Source: Kiritimatiellota bacterium (GTDB lineage: Bacteria; Verrucomicrobiota; Lentisphaeria; Oligosphaerales; JAADHN01). Taken from it: a stretch of DNA of 44,993 nucleotides. The notes below the pieces were generated by a model. It was not told where the DNA came from, did not search any database, and worked only from the letters and a program-made list of their open reading frames with translations. Shown here piece after piece: positions 1-10,000 of the stretch (the stretch's first letter is position 1; each line of letters opens with the position of its first letter). The stretch spans positions 1-44,993 of the forward strand of contig JAADHN010000027.1 in NCBI GenBank assembly GCA_013151865.1, read 5' to 3'. Both the position numbers and the translations under genes were made by a program.

Positions 1-1
1 C

Positions 2-91
2 CTGGATCATTTCGAACGCCTGGGGATCTCTGCCGTACCCGTCCGGACCCCGGACCAGCTCGGCGAACTGGCTGGACTCGTCATCCCCGGC
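2..91 (+). pseudogene. pdxT: N-terminal fragment of a PdxT-like glutaminase subunit, broken
   Basis: Reading from base 2 the translation gives RLGISAVPVRTPDQL and then GLVIPG. This matches the N-terminal part of PdxT, the glutaminase subunit of pyridoxal 5'-phosphate synthase, up to the strand just before the conserved PGGES oxyanion region. After base 91 the resemblance stops, because the sequence becomes the antisense of pdxS; the open frame runs on to a stop at 206-208. The true start lies left of the window. PdxT is normally encoded next to pdxS on the same strand; here the fragment is head-on and overlaps the pdxS stop at 81-83. The break sits at the palindrome CCGGCCGG (87-94). Either a real inversion or a mis-join at a contig end would explain it. 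Assignment rests on about 30 residues. Confidence 0.5.
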
Positions 92-959
92 CGGCGAGGC
101 GTTCGTTTTCCGGGATCGTCCCGATTTCGAGGCCGGGCATGGGGTCGCCCAGGTTCATCGAGGCTTCGAGTACTTTTGCCGGATCGTCGTAGTGGGCCGT
201 GGCCTTGACGATGGCGCGGGCGCGCTTGGCCGGGTCCGCCGATTTGAAAATCCCGGACCCGACAAACACTCCGTCGCATCCCAATTGCATCATCAATGCG
301 GCATCCGCGGGGGTGGCGATACCGCCCGCCGCAAAATTCACGACCGGTAAACGCCCGAGTTCTTTGACCTGCAGCGCAAGCTCCACGGGCATGCCCTTCC
401 CTTTGGCGAACGGGACCACTTCTTCGACGGGCATATTGACCAGTTGCCGGATTTCGCGGTTCACCGTGCGAACGTGCCGCACGGCTTCGACCACGTTTCC
501 CGTTCCGGCTTCTCCCTTGGTGCGGATCATGGCCGCGCCCTCGGAGATCCGCCGGAGCGCCTCTCCGAGATTGCGGGCGCCGCACACGAACGGGATCGAG
601 AATTTCGTCTTGTCGATGTGGCACTCCTCGTCGGCGGGAGTCAGCACTTCGCTTTCGTCGATGTAGTCGATTCCGAGCGCCTCCAGAAGCTGGGCTTCGA
701 CGAAATGCCCGATGCGGGCTTTGGCCATAACCGGAATCGAAACCGATTCCTTGATTTCCCGGACCATTTCCGGGGCGGACATGCGGGCCACGCCGCCCTG
801 CTTCCGGATGTCCGCCGGCACGCGTTCGAGCGCCATCACGGCCACCGCCCCGGCTTCCTCGGCGATCTTGGCCTGGTCCGGCGTGGTCACGTCCATGATG
901 ACGCCGCCCTTGAGCATTTGCGCGAGCTGGACGTTCAGTGTGTAACGTTCTTTGTCCAT
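81..959 (-). CDS. pdxS: Pyridoxal 5'-phosphate synthase lyase subunit PdxS
   Basis: This is the synthase subunit of the ribose-5-phosphate-dependent vitamin B6 pathway. It condenses ribose 5-phosphate, glyceraldehyde 3-phosphate and ammonia from PdxT into PLP, in the cytoplasm as a dodecamer. The product has 292 residues, the usual family length, with a (beta/alpha)8 fold. Asp23, Lys80 (in [10 protein letters not shown]) and Lys148 (in [11 protein letters not shown]) occupy the positions of the catalytic residues of the Bacillus enzyme. The C-terminus aligns with the usual family end, so the gene is complete. The ATG at 957-959 is preceded by GAGGAGAG about ten bases upstream; longer in-frame extension lacks family similarity. 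A sigma70-like promoter lies at 1136-1164. Its usual partner pdxT is not intact in the window. Confidence 0.97.
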   Translation of the reverse strand: MDKERYTLNVQLAQMLKGGVIMDVTTPDQAKIAEEAGAVAVMALERVPADIRKQGGVARMSAPEMVREIKESVSIPVMAKARIGHFVEAQLLEALGIDYIDESEVLTPADEECHIDKTKFSIPFVCGARNLGEALRRISEGAAMIRTKGEAGTGNVVEAVRHVRTVNREIRQLVNMPVEEVVPFAKGKGMPVELALQVKELGRLPVVNFAAGGIATPADAALMMQLGCDGVFVGSGIFKSADPAKRARAIVKATAHYDDPAKVLEASMNLGDPMPGLEIGTIPENERLAGRG

Positions 960-1418
960 GGTCCCCGTCTCTCCTCGTTGTAAAGAACCGGCGGGAATGT
1001 CCGTTTCAGCCGGGATACATCCGGCCCCGCGGCATCGGGCGGGACCATTGGGGATTGTGCCCCGACAGCGCCCGTTCGACAACTCGCCCGGCCCTGTCCG
1101 GCGCCGGCCTTGTCGGTGTTCGAAAAAGGAGTTGTAGCATACCGTGACAACGGGCTGTCGTCAACCGTGAAGAGCGGGGTGTCGTAGCCGGGTGGAGCTG
1201 AACGGCAAGCCTCGATATCCGGGCCGCCGCGTCGGTTTTGCCTCATGGCAACCGGGCGATCTGCGGTTATGTTTCCTGTCAGGTCGCCCCGGCGCCTTGC
1301 CGCGGGCCCCAAAAAGGCCGTTTTCGGGACGGGGTGCGACGGCCGGCTTCCAATCGGAAGGCGTTTGTCGGCCCGTCGTCTCCAGTGACAGCGCATCGAA
1401 CCGGCGAGGAACAGTATC
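960..1418. other. Divergent intergenic region between pdxS and the oxidoreductase gene
   Basis: No gene is supported here. It holds the pdxS promoter (1136-1164, minus strand) and a small inverted repeat, TTGCC-TCAT-GGCAA at 1238-1251, that could be an operator but is short. I could not find a convincing promoter for the plus-strand gene. Confidence 0.6.
1136..1164 (-). promoter_or_regulatory. Sigma70-like promoter for pdxS
   Basis: On the minus strand TTGACG (1164-1159) is followed after exactly 17 bases by TATGCT (1141-1136). It points at pdxS, giving a leader of roughly 170 bases. Five of six -35 bases and four of six -10 bases match consensus. Confidence 0.5.
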
Positions 1419-2444
1419 GTGGACACTCAGACTATCGGCGTTGGCGTGATCGGATTGCGTATGGGGCGAAGCCATCTGGCCGGATACGCCCGAAACCCGC
1501 ATACCCGGATCGTCGGAGTGTGCGATGTGGACGAGACGGTCCTGCAGGCGTGCGCGACCGAGTTCGGAGCCGAGCTGGCCGTCACGGATTACCGACGTTT
1601 GCTTGACTCCCCCGAGATCGACCTCGTTTCCGTGGCCTCCCCCGACTACTTTCACTCCGAGCAGAGCGTGGCCGCCATGGAGGCCGGCAAAGACGTGCTT
1701 TGCGAAAAACCTCTGACCCTGACGATGGAGGCGGCCAACGCAATCATCGACGCGGTGGAAAGAACCGGGCGGCGCTTCATGATCGGGCAGGTTTGCCGTT
1801 TTGCTCCCGGTTTCGCACTGGCCAAGCGCATGGTCGACCGCGGCGATATCGGAGAGCTGTACTTGGTCGAAAGCGAGTACGCTCACCACTATGGGCACGC
1901 CCGCGGGGTGGGCGACTGGCGCGTGGATCCGCGCCGCGATCCGTTCATCGGCGGCGGCTGTCATGCCGTGGACCTGTTGCGGTGGGTCGCCGGCGAGGCA
2001 GTGGAAGCCCACGCCTTCGCCAATCACAAATGCCTGCGCGATTGGCCGGTCAACGACTGCGTGGTCGCGATCTATCGGTTCAATTACGACATCCTCGGTA
2101 AAGTCATGGTGTCCATCGGCTGCACCCGTCCGTACACCATGCGAAGTGTGTTCTACGGACTCGAGGGCACGATCATCTGCGACAACACCAGTCCCGAGAT
2201 TCACCTCTGCAGCAAGGAGAACCTCAGCGGTCCGCCCAAATTTGCCACGTTCCCTGTGAATATCGCCAGTCACAACGTGGGGGCCGAGATCGACGAAATG
2301 GTGGATTGCATCCTCAACGACAAGCCGGTGGAGACCGATGTGTACGAGGGCGCCCGAACCGTGGCTACCTGCCTCGCCGCGGTCGAATCGGCCCGGACCG
2401 GCCGCACGGTCCGGGTGGACGACCTACTGGCGCGCGACAAGTGA
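1419..2444 (+). CDS. Gfo/Idh/MocA-family NAD(P)-dependent oxidoreductase
   Basis: A cytoplasmic dehydrogenase family that oxidises or reduces hydroxyl groups of sugars, inositols and amino sugars. The 341-residue product has the N-terminal Rossmann strand with VGVIGLRMGRSH (residues 8-19), the acidic end of the second strand at CDVDE (35-39), the family hallmark CEKPLT (95-100), and the C-terminal substrate motif GGGCHAVDLLRW (178-189) with the expected His182 and Asp185. Start is GTG at 1419, preceded by GGCGAGGA. The substrate cannot be read from sequence; myo-inositol or a sugar acid is plausible given the carbohydrate genes nearby. The DJ-1-like gene follows 32 bases downstream, probably co-transcribed. 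Confidence 0.9.
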   Translation: MDTQTIGVGVIGLRMGRSHLAGYARNPHTRIVGVCDVDETVLQACATEFGAELAVTDYRRLLDSPEIDLVSVASPDYFHSEQSVAAMEAGKDVLCEKPLTLTMEAANAIIDAVERTGRRFMIGQVCRFAPGFALAKRMVDRGDIGELYLVESEYAHHYGHARGVGDWRVDPRRDPFIGGGCHAVDLLRWVAGEAVEAHAFANHKCLRDWPVNDCVVAIYRFNYDILGKVMVSIGCTRPYTMRSVFYGLEGTIICDNTSPEIHLCSKENLSGPPKFATFPVNIASHNVGAEIDEMVDCILNDKPVETDVYEGARTVATCLAAVESARTGRTVRVDDLLARDK

Positions 2445-2476
2445 CCCGGTCTCCCCGAACCCCGGAGGGAGCGGAA

Positions 2477-3031
2477 ATGGATAAAACGCGTGTGGCCGTC
2501 CTGTTGGCCGAGGGCTTCGAGGAAATCGAAGCGGTCACCATCATCGACGTTCTCCGGCGGGCCGACCTGAGCGTCACGACGTTCGGCCTGAACGGCGCCG
2601 GCCCGGTTCTGGGTTCCCATGAAATCCAGGTGACCGCGGACGCCGCACTCGACGCCATTGTCGGGCAGCGGTTCGAGATGGTCGTACTTCCCGGCGGGAT
2701 GCCGGGCTCGAAGCACCTCGCGGAGAATGAGACGGTCCGCACGCTCCTGCGGGAGACCGTTGCGCGCGGCGACTGGGTCGCGGCACTCTGCGCCGCGCCC
2801 CTGGCCCTGCACGCTGCAGGATTGATATCCGACGGCCGGCGCGTCACTGCCTATCCGGCCATGGCGGCGCAACTCGCCGGGGCCGTTTACACCGGGGCCC
2901 GTGTCGAGGTCGACGGACGGATCGTCACCGGAGCCGGACCGGGGGCGGCGTTCGATTTTGCTCTGACTTTGGTCGAGGCGCTCGATTCACCGGAAACGGC
3001 TGCGTCGCTGCGCCGCGCCATGCTGGTTTGA
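2477..3031 (+). CDS. DJ-1/PfpI-family protein (YajL/ThiJ-like)
   Basis: A 184-residue single-domain class I glutamine-amidotransferase-like protein. The family includes the stress proteins DJ-1 and YajL, proposed glyoxalase III or deglycase enzymes and chaperones. The nucleophile elbow is visible as AALCAAPLA with Cys105, and the neighbouring acid is Glu18 in AEGFEEIEAV, aligning with Glu18/Cys106 of DJ-1. LPGGMPG (71-77) is the oxyanion loop. The position of DJ-1 His126 is Tyr (TAYP), as in some bacterial members. The ATG at 2477 follows the strong ribosome site GGAGGGAGCGG; an in-frame ATG upstream would overlap the previous gene and lacks similarity. No signal peptide. Exact role unknown; stress or glycation repair is the family expectation. 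Confidence 0.9.
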   Translation: MDKTRVAVLLAEGFEEIEAVTIIDVLRRADLSVTTFGLNGAGPVLGSHEIQVTADAALDAIVGQRFEMVVLPGGMPGSKHLAENETVRTLLRETVARGDWVAALCAAPLALHAAGLISDGRRVTAYPAMAAQLAGAVYTGARVEVDGRIVTGAGPGAAFDFALTLVEALDSPETAASLRRAMLV

Positions 3032-3093
3032 ACCGACCGGGCTGACCGCCTCGCGCCGCTCGATCCCCTCTACCCGGGCGCCGCCGGACCGGC

Positions 3094-3216
3094 CGCCCTG
3101 CGCTCCCAGCCGATCCCGCTCGGCGGGAGAGACGGGTCCGCCTCAGGCGGACAGCGATTCGTCTCTGGCGAAGAGCGACAACTCCCGCGGCTCGCGCCCC
3201 CTTTGTGGCCGGGCTC
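3094..3216 (+). repeat. Copy A of a dispersed structured repeat (inverted relative to 25066-25186)
   Basis: This 123-base stretch matches the reverse complement of 25066-25186 with about two substitutions and a 2-base indel. It contains a perfect hairpin GTCCGCC-TCA-GGCGGAC (3136-3152) and CCCGC-TCG-GCGGG (3115-3127), and ends in TGTGGCCGGGCTC. It sits between the DJ-1 gene and the large secreted protein, ending 40 bases before the latter's start codon. It could be a transposon-derived relic, a terminator for the upstream gene or a shared leader element. Confidence 0.85.
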
Positions 3217-3256
3217 TTGCTCGCGCGTTGCCGATACAACCGGAGGAAACCGCTCG

Positions 3257-6200
3257 ATGTCGTTCAACGTTTTTCCTGCGCTGTCGTGCGGGTCGCGTCA
3301 AGCTTGGCCCAAGGTCCGGGGCCCCGCGCCGAAACGCTGCCGCCTGCCCCTCTCCCTCTGCTCCCGGACCCTCCGCCGCACGCTGCTGGGCTGTGCTGTC
3401 GCCGCCATCGCAATTCAAGCCGCTGTCAAGGGACCGGTCGCTGTGTGTTCGTTCGAACGCGACACCGACTTGAAGACCGTCCGCCCGGGCGGCGTGCGCG
3501 CCCGGCGGGTCCGCCAACATGCCACCGACGGCGATTTCGCCTTGAAATGCGTATTCCCCGGAAACGAGCGCGACACGTGGCCGGGACTGGCTTGGCGCCC
3601 GAATCAGGATACGCGGGTTTCGGACTTTGACATGCTCTCGCTGGACGTGTTCAATCCCGGGCCGGACCCCGTGCACCTCTCCTGGCGCATCGACGATGCC
3701 GCCGGCGGCAAGACGTTCGGCGGCACGGCCCTGCCGCCGGGCAAACTCACCCGGGTCGACATCGGCGTGCGGCGCAAGACCGGCCCGCCGAAAAGACGGC
3801 GGATCACACAAGTCTACCCCTACGTCCGTTGCCCGCGGAAGGATGTCGTGCTCTATTTCGATAATTTCCGCCTGACCTACTTCTCGCTGCGTTTTACGCC
3901 GTTGGTGTACCGGGAAGACGGTCCGTTCGTCGAGCCCACCGCCGAAGATCTCCGCCGGGGCTGCCAGCTTTTTCACCGGCATTGGATGGATTTCGTCTTC
4001 CCCGTGAGCCGCCCGCGTCCCGGCGAAGACGCACCGTCCCTGCGTCTGGCCGCCGCGCCGGGCGAGACAGAGCCGGCCACGGTGGCGCTCCGTGCGCTCC
4101 GTCCGCTGCGCAAGGTGCGTGCCCGACTCACGGCGTTGCGCGGTCCGCGAGGAACGGAGATCCCACCGTCCGCGGCCTCGGTTTACGTTGTGCGTGCCCT
4201 GAACAAGCGCGTAACGTATTCGTCGACGCAGTATATCGCCGACCTGCCCGTGTACCTGTCCAGGCAGGCGGACGTGGACGTCCCCCGGGGGCGCTCGCAG
4301 CGTTTCTGGCTCGATATTCATGTGCCCGAAAACGCCGCGCCCGGCCTCTACACCGGCAGCATCCGGATCGAAGCCGCCGACGGCGTGCAGTCCGTGGAAA
4401 TCCCTCTCCGGCTCCGGGTCTGGCCGTTCCGTCTCGACGAACCGAAACAGATCCTCGGCGACTATTACCAATCGCCGCGTCCCGCCGTGACCGATGCCGA
4501 AAAGCACGCCCGACTCGAAAAGGACTTGCGGGACATGCGCGCCCGGGGCGCCACGTCCGTTGGGCTCTGTTTCGGCTGTCCGGTCGAGCAGGTGGTGCTT
4601 GGAGCGGACGGAACAGTCCGCCTGAATCTGCCGCCCGACTCTCTCTACGTGCATTTCATGGACCTGTACCGCGACCTCGGTTTCCCCGCGCCGGTCGTGC
4701 AATTGAGCGACTCGGGACAAGCCTTCGCCGCCGTCCGCAAACTTCGTTTTGGCACACCCGAGTACGCCGCTGCCTATAAAGGGTTTTGGAAAGCCATGCA
4801 GGCCGAAGCAAACAAGCGCGGCTGGCCCGAGATCATCGTTCAACCAGTGGATGAGCCCGGTTGGAAAGACGCCGCCGCAAAGGACCGCAACGTCGTTCTG
4901 CTCAAGCTGCTGAAACAGATTCCGGGGTTGCGGACCGAACAGGACGGCCCCGGGGACGCCTACTTCCACCGGGTCGCCGGCCCCTGGGCGGATGTTTGGA
5001 ATTATAACGGCGCCCTCGGCACGGACGAACAGCTCCTGGCCGCCCGGCGCAGCGGACGCCGCCTCATGATTTACAACTGCGACGTGGAATCGTGGCGTCC
5101 CGAAATGGACCGCTATGTCGCCGGGTTTTTCCAGGAACGGGCCGGGATCGACGGTTGCTACAATTGGGCCTACATGTCGTACTACGGAAGCCCGTACGAC
5201 GACCTCGACGCCAAGACCGGCACGTGGATGCACGTTTACCCGGAACTCGAGGACGAGCCGGGCGGTCCGTCCACCGGCTGGCAAGGGTTCCGGGAAGGCG
5301 TCGACGATCTTCGGTACGTCACCACGCTGCGCAACACCATCCGCCGGGCCCGCAAGTCCGGACACGCCCCCGTGTTGAAGCTTGCCGCGGAGGCGGAGAT
5401 CAACTTGGACGGCCTGCTCCGCACCCTCCGTTACGACCGGCGCCAACGCGGTACGGCCCGCTGGGCCGAGAAGAAACGCGTCGGGAAGCAGTACGACATC
5501 CGCGGGCCGTACTCGCTGCCCAATGGCTGGTCGTTTGCCGAGTACGACGCGGCTCGGCGTCAGGCCGCGGTGGACATCTGGCGACTCCTGGCCGCCCTGG
5601 GCCGAACGCCCGCTCTGCCTGTCGGTGCCGGAGGATCGGCGAACGCGCCGGCGGCCTCCCCCATAATCCGTACGTTTTCGGCCGCCGATCGGCCGACTGG
5701 GGGGGCGGACGCGGCCGGCATCGAACCCCGGGCTGTGCCGTTCGTCAACATTCCAGTGCGGTCCACGGTCGACGTCAAGCTGGACGGACGAACCGATGAA
5801 CCCGCCTGGCGGAACGCGGCTTCGATCCCGGGGCTGGTTCTCGTCCGCGACGGCGCCCGGCCCCAAGCCGCCACTCGGGTCCGGCTTCTTGCGGACGCCG
5901 CGACCCTCTACGTCGCCTTCGAATGCATCGAACCGAAGATCGGCCATTTGACCGCCACGGTCACAAAGGACGGCGGTTTGACCTGGAAAGACGATTGCGT
6001 GGAACTCTTCGTGGACCCGACGGGCGCCGGGCGGGATTACCGGCAGGTCGTTGTGAATTGCCTCGGCAAACAGTTCTGGAACGCTACGGACCGGCAATCA
6101 TGGCGGGCCCGGTCGAGGGCCGCGGCCCGAATCGGCGCGGACCGTTGGACGGCGGAACTGGCGGTGCCCCTGGCCGACCTCGGCATACGGCCCGGACGTC

Positions 6201-6952
6201 CTTTCGGTCTGAATCTCTGCCGCGAGCGCCGGCCCATGGAGGCTTTCGAACTCAGTGCCTGGTCGCCCACTGGCGGCAAGTTCGGCCTGCCCGGCCGGTT
6301 CGGGGCTGCGCTCATCGGCGGGAATTGCGGACTCCGCAAAGTCGTGTTCGGCTCCCCAACTGTCGGGGAACACGTCTGTCGTGCGGAGATCGCCGGGCGC
6401 GGTGCGCCGGTCCGGTATCGATTGGACGCCGCCGTCGAGGCCGGCGGCAAACAGCAAATGTTCCGTGGCCGTCCCGTGGACGTACCGCCCGAGGGTGTTG
6501 CAGAACTCGAATGCTCCTATCGCCTCGACTCGCCTGCCCGGGATGCCGTGCTGCGGGCCGTCTTGGTCGAGTTGAAGGGGCGGAACGAAACAGCGGTCAT
6601 CGCCTTGCAGCAGCGGCAGCGGATTCGGCCATTGCTCGACACCCTTGCGATCTCCCCCGCCATTGCCCGTTCGGGCACGCCGCGGGCTTTCCAGGCCGCG
6701 GTGTTCGCCCCCGTCCGCTTGCGTCCTCGGCTCCGGGTCACCGCCTTGCTGATCCAAGGGGATGTCGAAACGGGTCGGGAAATCCTGCGCCGCCGCCTTG
6801 TCTTGCCGGCGTTCGGTCCCGTCCGTGGCGAACTCGATCTGCGCGGTGTCCGCACTGGATTGTACAGTTTTGTGCTGCGTTGTCGTCCTCCCGGGTCGGG
6901 TGCGGCGACGGAAGTCCGTCGCCCCGTCCTGGTCGTTCCCAAGCCGTTTTGA
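3257..6952 (+). CDS. Secreted DUF4091/GH123-like glycosidase with CBM9-like module
   Basis: A 1231-residue exported protein. After a positively charged start a hydrophobic stretch, LLGCAVAAIAIQAAV (residues 43-57), looks like a signal peptide. Residues about 61-215 form a beta-sandwich module ending in VVLYFDNFRL, resembling carbohydrate-binding modules. The next part is the DUF4091/GH123-like catalytic region: the pair Asp532-Glu533 in PVDEPG matches the Asp-Glu pair used by GH123 N-acetylgalactosaminidases, and GFREGVDDLRYVTTLR (about residue 677) is the typical end of the barrel. Residues about 837-1035 are a CBM9/DOMON-like domain with KLDGRTDEPAW and DDCVELFVDP. A further 170 residues are beta-rich and unassigned. 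ATG chosen because GGAGGA lies nine bases upstream. The glycan substrate is unknown; hydrolysis by substrate-assisted catalysis is inferred. Confidence 0.85.
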   Translation: MSFNVFPALSCGSRQAWPKVRGPAPKRCRLPLSLCSRTLRRTLLGCAVAAIAIQAAVKGPVAVCSFERDTDLKTVRPGGVRARRVRQHATDGDFALKCVFPGNERDTWPGLAWRPNQDTRVSDFDMLSLDVFNPGPDPVHLSWRIDDAAGGKTFGGTALPPGKLTRVDIGVRRKTGPPKRRRITQVYPYVRCPRKDVVLYFDNFRLTYFSLRFTPLVYREDGPFVEPTAEDLRRGCQLFHRHWMDFVFPVSRPRPGEDAPSLRLAAAPGETEPATVALRALRPLRKVRARLTALRGPRGTEIPPSAASVYVVRALNKRVTYSSTQYIADLPVYLSRQADVDVPRGRSQRFWLDIHVPENAAPGLYTGSIRIEAADGVQSVEIPLRLRVWPFRLDEPKQILGDYYQSPRPAVTDAEKHARLEKDLRDMRARGATSVGLCFGCPVEQVVLGADGTVRLNLPPDSLYVHFMDLYRDLGFPAPVVQLSDSGQAFAAVRKLRFGTPEYAAAYKGFWKAMQAEANKRGWPEIIVQPVDEPGWKDAAAKDRNVVLLKLLKQIPGLRTEQDGPGDAYFHRVAGPWADVWNYNGALGTDEQLLAARRSGRRLMIYNCDVESWRPEMDRYVAGFFQERAGIDGCYNWAYMSYYGSPYDDLDAKTGTWMHVYPELEDEPGGPSTGWQGFREGVDDLRYVTTLRNTIRRARKSGHAPVLKLAAEAEINLDGLLRTLRYDRRQRGTARWAEKKRVGKQYDIRGPYSLPNGWSFAEYDAARRQAAVDIWRLLAALGRTPALPVGAGGSANAPAASPIIRTFSAADRPTGGADAAGIEPRAVPFVNIPVRSTVDVKLDGRTDEPAWRNAASIPGLVLVRDGARPQAATRVRLLADAATLYVAFECIEPKIGHLTATVTKDGGLTWKDDCVELFVDPTGAGRDYRQVVVNCLGKQFWNATDRQSWRARSRAAARIGADRWTAELAVPLADLGIRPGRPFGLNLCRERRPMEAFELSAWSPTGGKFGLPGRFGAALIGGNCGLRKVVFGSPTVGEHVCRAEIAGRGAPVRYRLDAAVEAGGKQQMFRGRPVDVPPEGVAELECSYRLDSPARDAVLRAVLVELKGRNETAVIALQQRQRIRPLLDTLAISPAIARSGTPRAFQAAVFAPVRLRPRLRVTALLIQGDVETGREILRRRLVLPAFGPVRGELDLRGVRTGLYSFVLRCRPPGSGAATEVRRPVLVVPKPF

Positions 6953-6985
6953 GGACTCCTTGGTTGCCGCTGAATCCGCCACCGA

Positions 6986-7010
6986 CCGCTCGACTTTCGC
7001 GGGCGGTTTT
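6986..7010 (+). terminator. Possible intrinsic terminator after the DUF4091 gene
   Basis: CCGCTCG (6986-6992) pairs with CGGGCGG (7000-7006), one G-U pair, loop of seven, followed by TTTT and then CG. It begins 33 bases past the stop codon. The T tract is short, so termination may be weak. Confidence 0.4.
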
Positions 7011-7060
7011 CGCGCGGCCGGGGGCGACCGGGATCTCGTCGGAAGTCTCAGTCCACGACA

Positions 7061-10000
7061 ATGGAATCGATCCTCATGTTCTTGTTTTCCTGTTCGGCAG
7101 CGAGGCAAACAGTTCGAAACTCGATCATCGGCGTTGTCCCTGTCCGGGCCGGACTGCGGCTGCGGCGGGGGGTCGTCCCCGTCTCTGTGTTCCTGGCTGT
7201 GTTGTCCGCGCCGGCGGGTTGGAGCGGGGCGCCTCCGGCGCGGAATTCGATCCCGTGTTTCTATGCTCCGTTCGACGGAAGCATGCAGGCGTTGTCCGCC
7301 ACGGGGCACACGCTGCCTGCGAACTCCGCGTCGGCAACGTTTCGGTTCGTCCCGGGCATTCGCGGCGGGGCGGTTCGAATTACCGGGACCGATTGTCGCT
7401 ACACGGCAGGGGCCTTTTTCCCCAGGAATGCCGGTACGTTGGCGTTTTGGGTCCGACCGCACTGGGATGGGACCGACGGCAAGGGCCGCTATCTCTTCAC
7501 GCTTTACGGTGGGGTCGGCGTGCGCGACGGCTACCAGCGAAACCGCTGGAGCGTGGGGATCGGCGGCCGGAAGCTCAACTTTGCTGTCTACGGGGCAAGC
7601 GGCCGCCCGGTGTCGGTGGAGACGTCGGTCGCGGACTGGCGCGCTGGGGAATGGCGGCAAGTGACGGCGACTTGGACGGGGATCAATTCCGGTCGTGCCG
7701 ACGCGGAGATCGCGCTTTACGTGGACGGCCGGCCGGCGGGGCGACAGGGTGGCCTGCGGCTGAACGCAGGGCCGGTGAACGAGTGGTTCGCCCTGGGCGA
7801 GGACTCCGACAATTCGCCGGATTTCGCGGACGCGGACTTCGACGAGTTGTTACTCTACGCCCGCGCTCTGTCTCCCGGCGAAATCTTGCGTGGAGCGGCC
7901 GCGGTTTCTTCGGCGCCGGAATCCCGTCCGGGTCCGATCCCGAACGGCGGTCCCCGAGGAGATTGGTGGAACGACGCCTGGCCGTTCCGATGTCGGGTCG
8001 GCGTCCCGCCGGTGAAGTCGGGGGCGGAAGGAGCAGGGCGGAACGTGCGGTTGCCGCTCGATTTGCAGAACGACATCGATGCCTTTGGCTTCCAGGGACT
8101 GGTTGATCCCGCCAGTATTCGGCTGGTCCCCTGCAGTCCGGATACCGGACGCAGCGTTCCGGGCGCGACCCCGCTTCCGATGCGCGTCGAGCAGGACGTC
8201 ATTGTGTGGGAGCGCACCGGGAGAAATGCGGCCGCCGTGATGCTGTATTTTGGTCTTCGCGAGCTGGACTTCTCGCTTCCTCTCCGAATCCGGCTTCGGA
8301 AGCACACTTGGCCGCTTTCGCCGCCGCAAACGCTTGACCGACCGGGGCGCGACTATGCTGCCGATACCTACGGCGGCGATGCATGGGACTTCGACGAGGG
8401 AGATTTCGAGGGGATCGATCAGTGGGGCAATAAGCCTCGGTATCTCAGGAATCGGCACGTGGCAAACGGCATCCTCAGCTTCGATGTCAGCACAGACCCG
8501 TGGTTCATTTGGGGGGACATGTGGGGCCAGGCAGGCAAAACGAATCGTCCGGTGGCGATCGATTTGAAGCGGTACCCGGTCCTCAGGATGCGGATCCGGC
8601 AGAGCTGTTCGGCGGCGACTTGGGAATTGTACGGGCGCCGACGCGGTGGCGGCGGCCGGTTGTTGCACTGGAAATTCGTGGTCAACGGCACCGGATGGCA
8701 GACGGTCCGCGTCGATCTGGGTCGGCAAGCCCGTTGGGCGGGGGTGCTGGATGCGTTTCGGATCGATCCGACTTCGGAGATCGCGAAAGCGCATGTCGAG
8801 ATCGACTGGATCCGATTGACCGGCCGGGAGACGCCGGCCGTGCGCGGCGCCGTGGAAGTCCTGCCCCCGGCGCGGGCGGTCGTGGGGCGAGTGGAGCTGG
8901 AAGTGCCGCAGCACAAGGCATCGGCCGGCGGCCGACAGGCGTTGGCCGCGACGGTGCGCGATCAGCGGGGGAAACCGATTCGAGGGTGGCCGGTGACGCT
9001 GCGTTTTACCCGAACTTCGGACGGCCGATTCGACGCGCCCCGCGGCAGCGGCCTGCTCCGGGTGGACGTGCGCACGGTGCGGGGACTGACCGGTGCGGAT
9101 GGGCGGTTGGCGGTGGTGGTGACGCACGGGAGCCGGGCGGGCGCCAGCGCCGACATCATCGAGGCCCGGGCCGATTTCAGTGCGGTCGCTCCCGAACGTG
9201 TTGCCGTTACGCTCGTTCCCGGGCCGCCGCACCATTATCGCGTCGCGCCGGAGAAGGCGCAGATACTCTCGATCACACGATTCCCGTTCGAAGTGACGGT
9301 CCAGCTCGTCGACGCCGCGGACAACCCCGTTGCATTGGCCGGTCGCAAACTGCGCTTCTCGTCTGCGAACGGACCCGCGAACTTCGCTCCGACTGCAGCC
9401 GTCACCGATAACGCCGGTCGCGCTCGGACCCGGCTCTCGGTGTTTCCGGACAAGCGTTGGGTGTACTGTGTCCGTGTCCGAGACAATGCCGGGCTCGAAG
9501 GTCGGAGCGGGTTGCTTGCGGTAATTGACGCGCGCCCGAAACAAGACCCGATTTCTCTGCTGCCCAACGGGTATTTCGGCCACGCCGACGGACGGTCTTT
9601 TGTCCCGCTGGGCGGGTTTTACGCGAATTGGGTCCAAACGCCCACGCCGGATGGAGAATGGGGGCGGCTGTTGTCCTTTACGGACACGACGGATGTCCAG
9701 AAACGGGCGTGGCTGCGATTCCTTGCCGACAACGGCTGCACGGCCATGCGGTTCATGCTGCGCACGCATCGCTCGGACGCCGCCGGCATCGAGCCCATGG
9801 ACGTGGGGGGACGGGTCAACCGCGAGCTGTTTGCTGAAGCGCTGAACTACCTCGATCTGGCCCGGAAAGACAAGCTCCATTTCCTGCTCGTACTGCACGA
9901 AGACTACACGAAACCGGTTTACTGGAACAAGCAAAAGTTCGAACGGTACGCCCTGCCGCACTTCGTGGGCGAAGATTTGGATGGCTTGCCGCCGGCCCAG

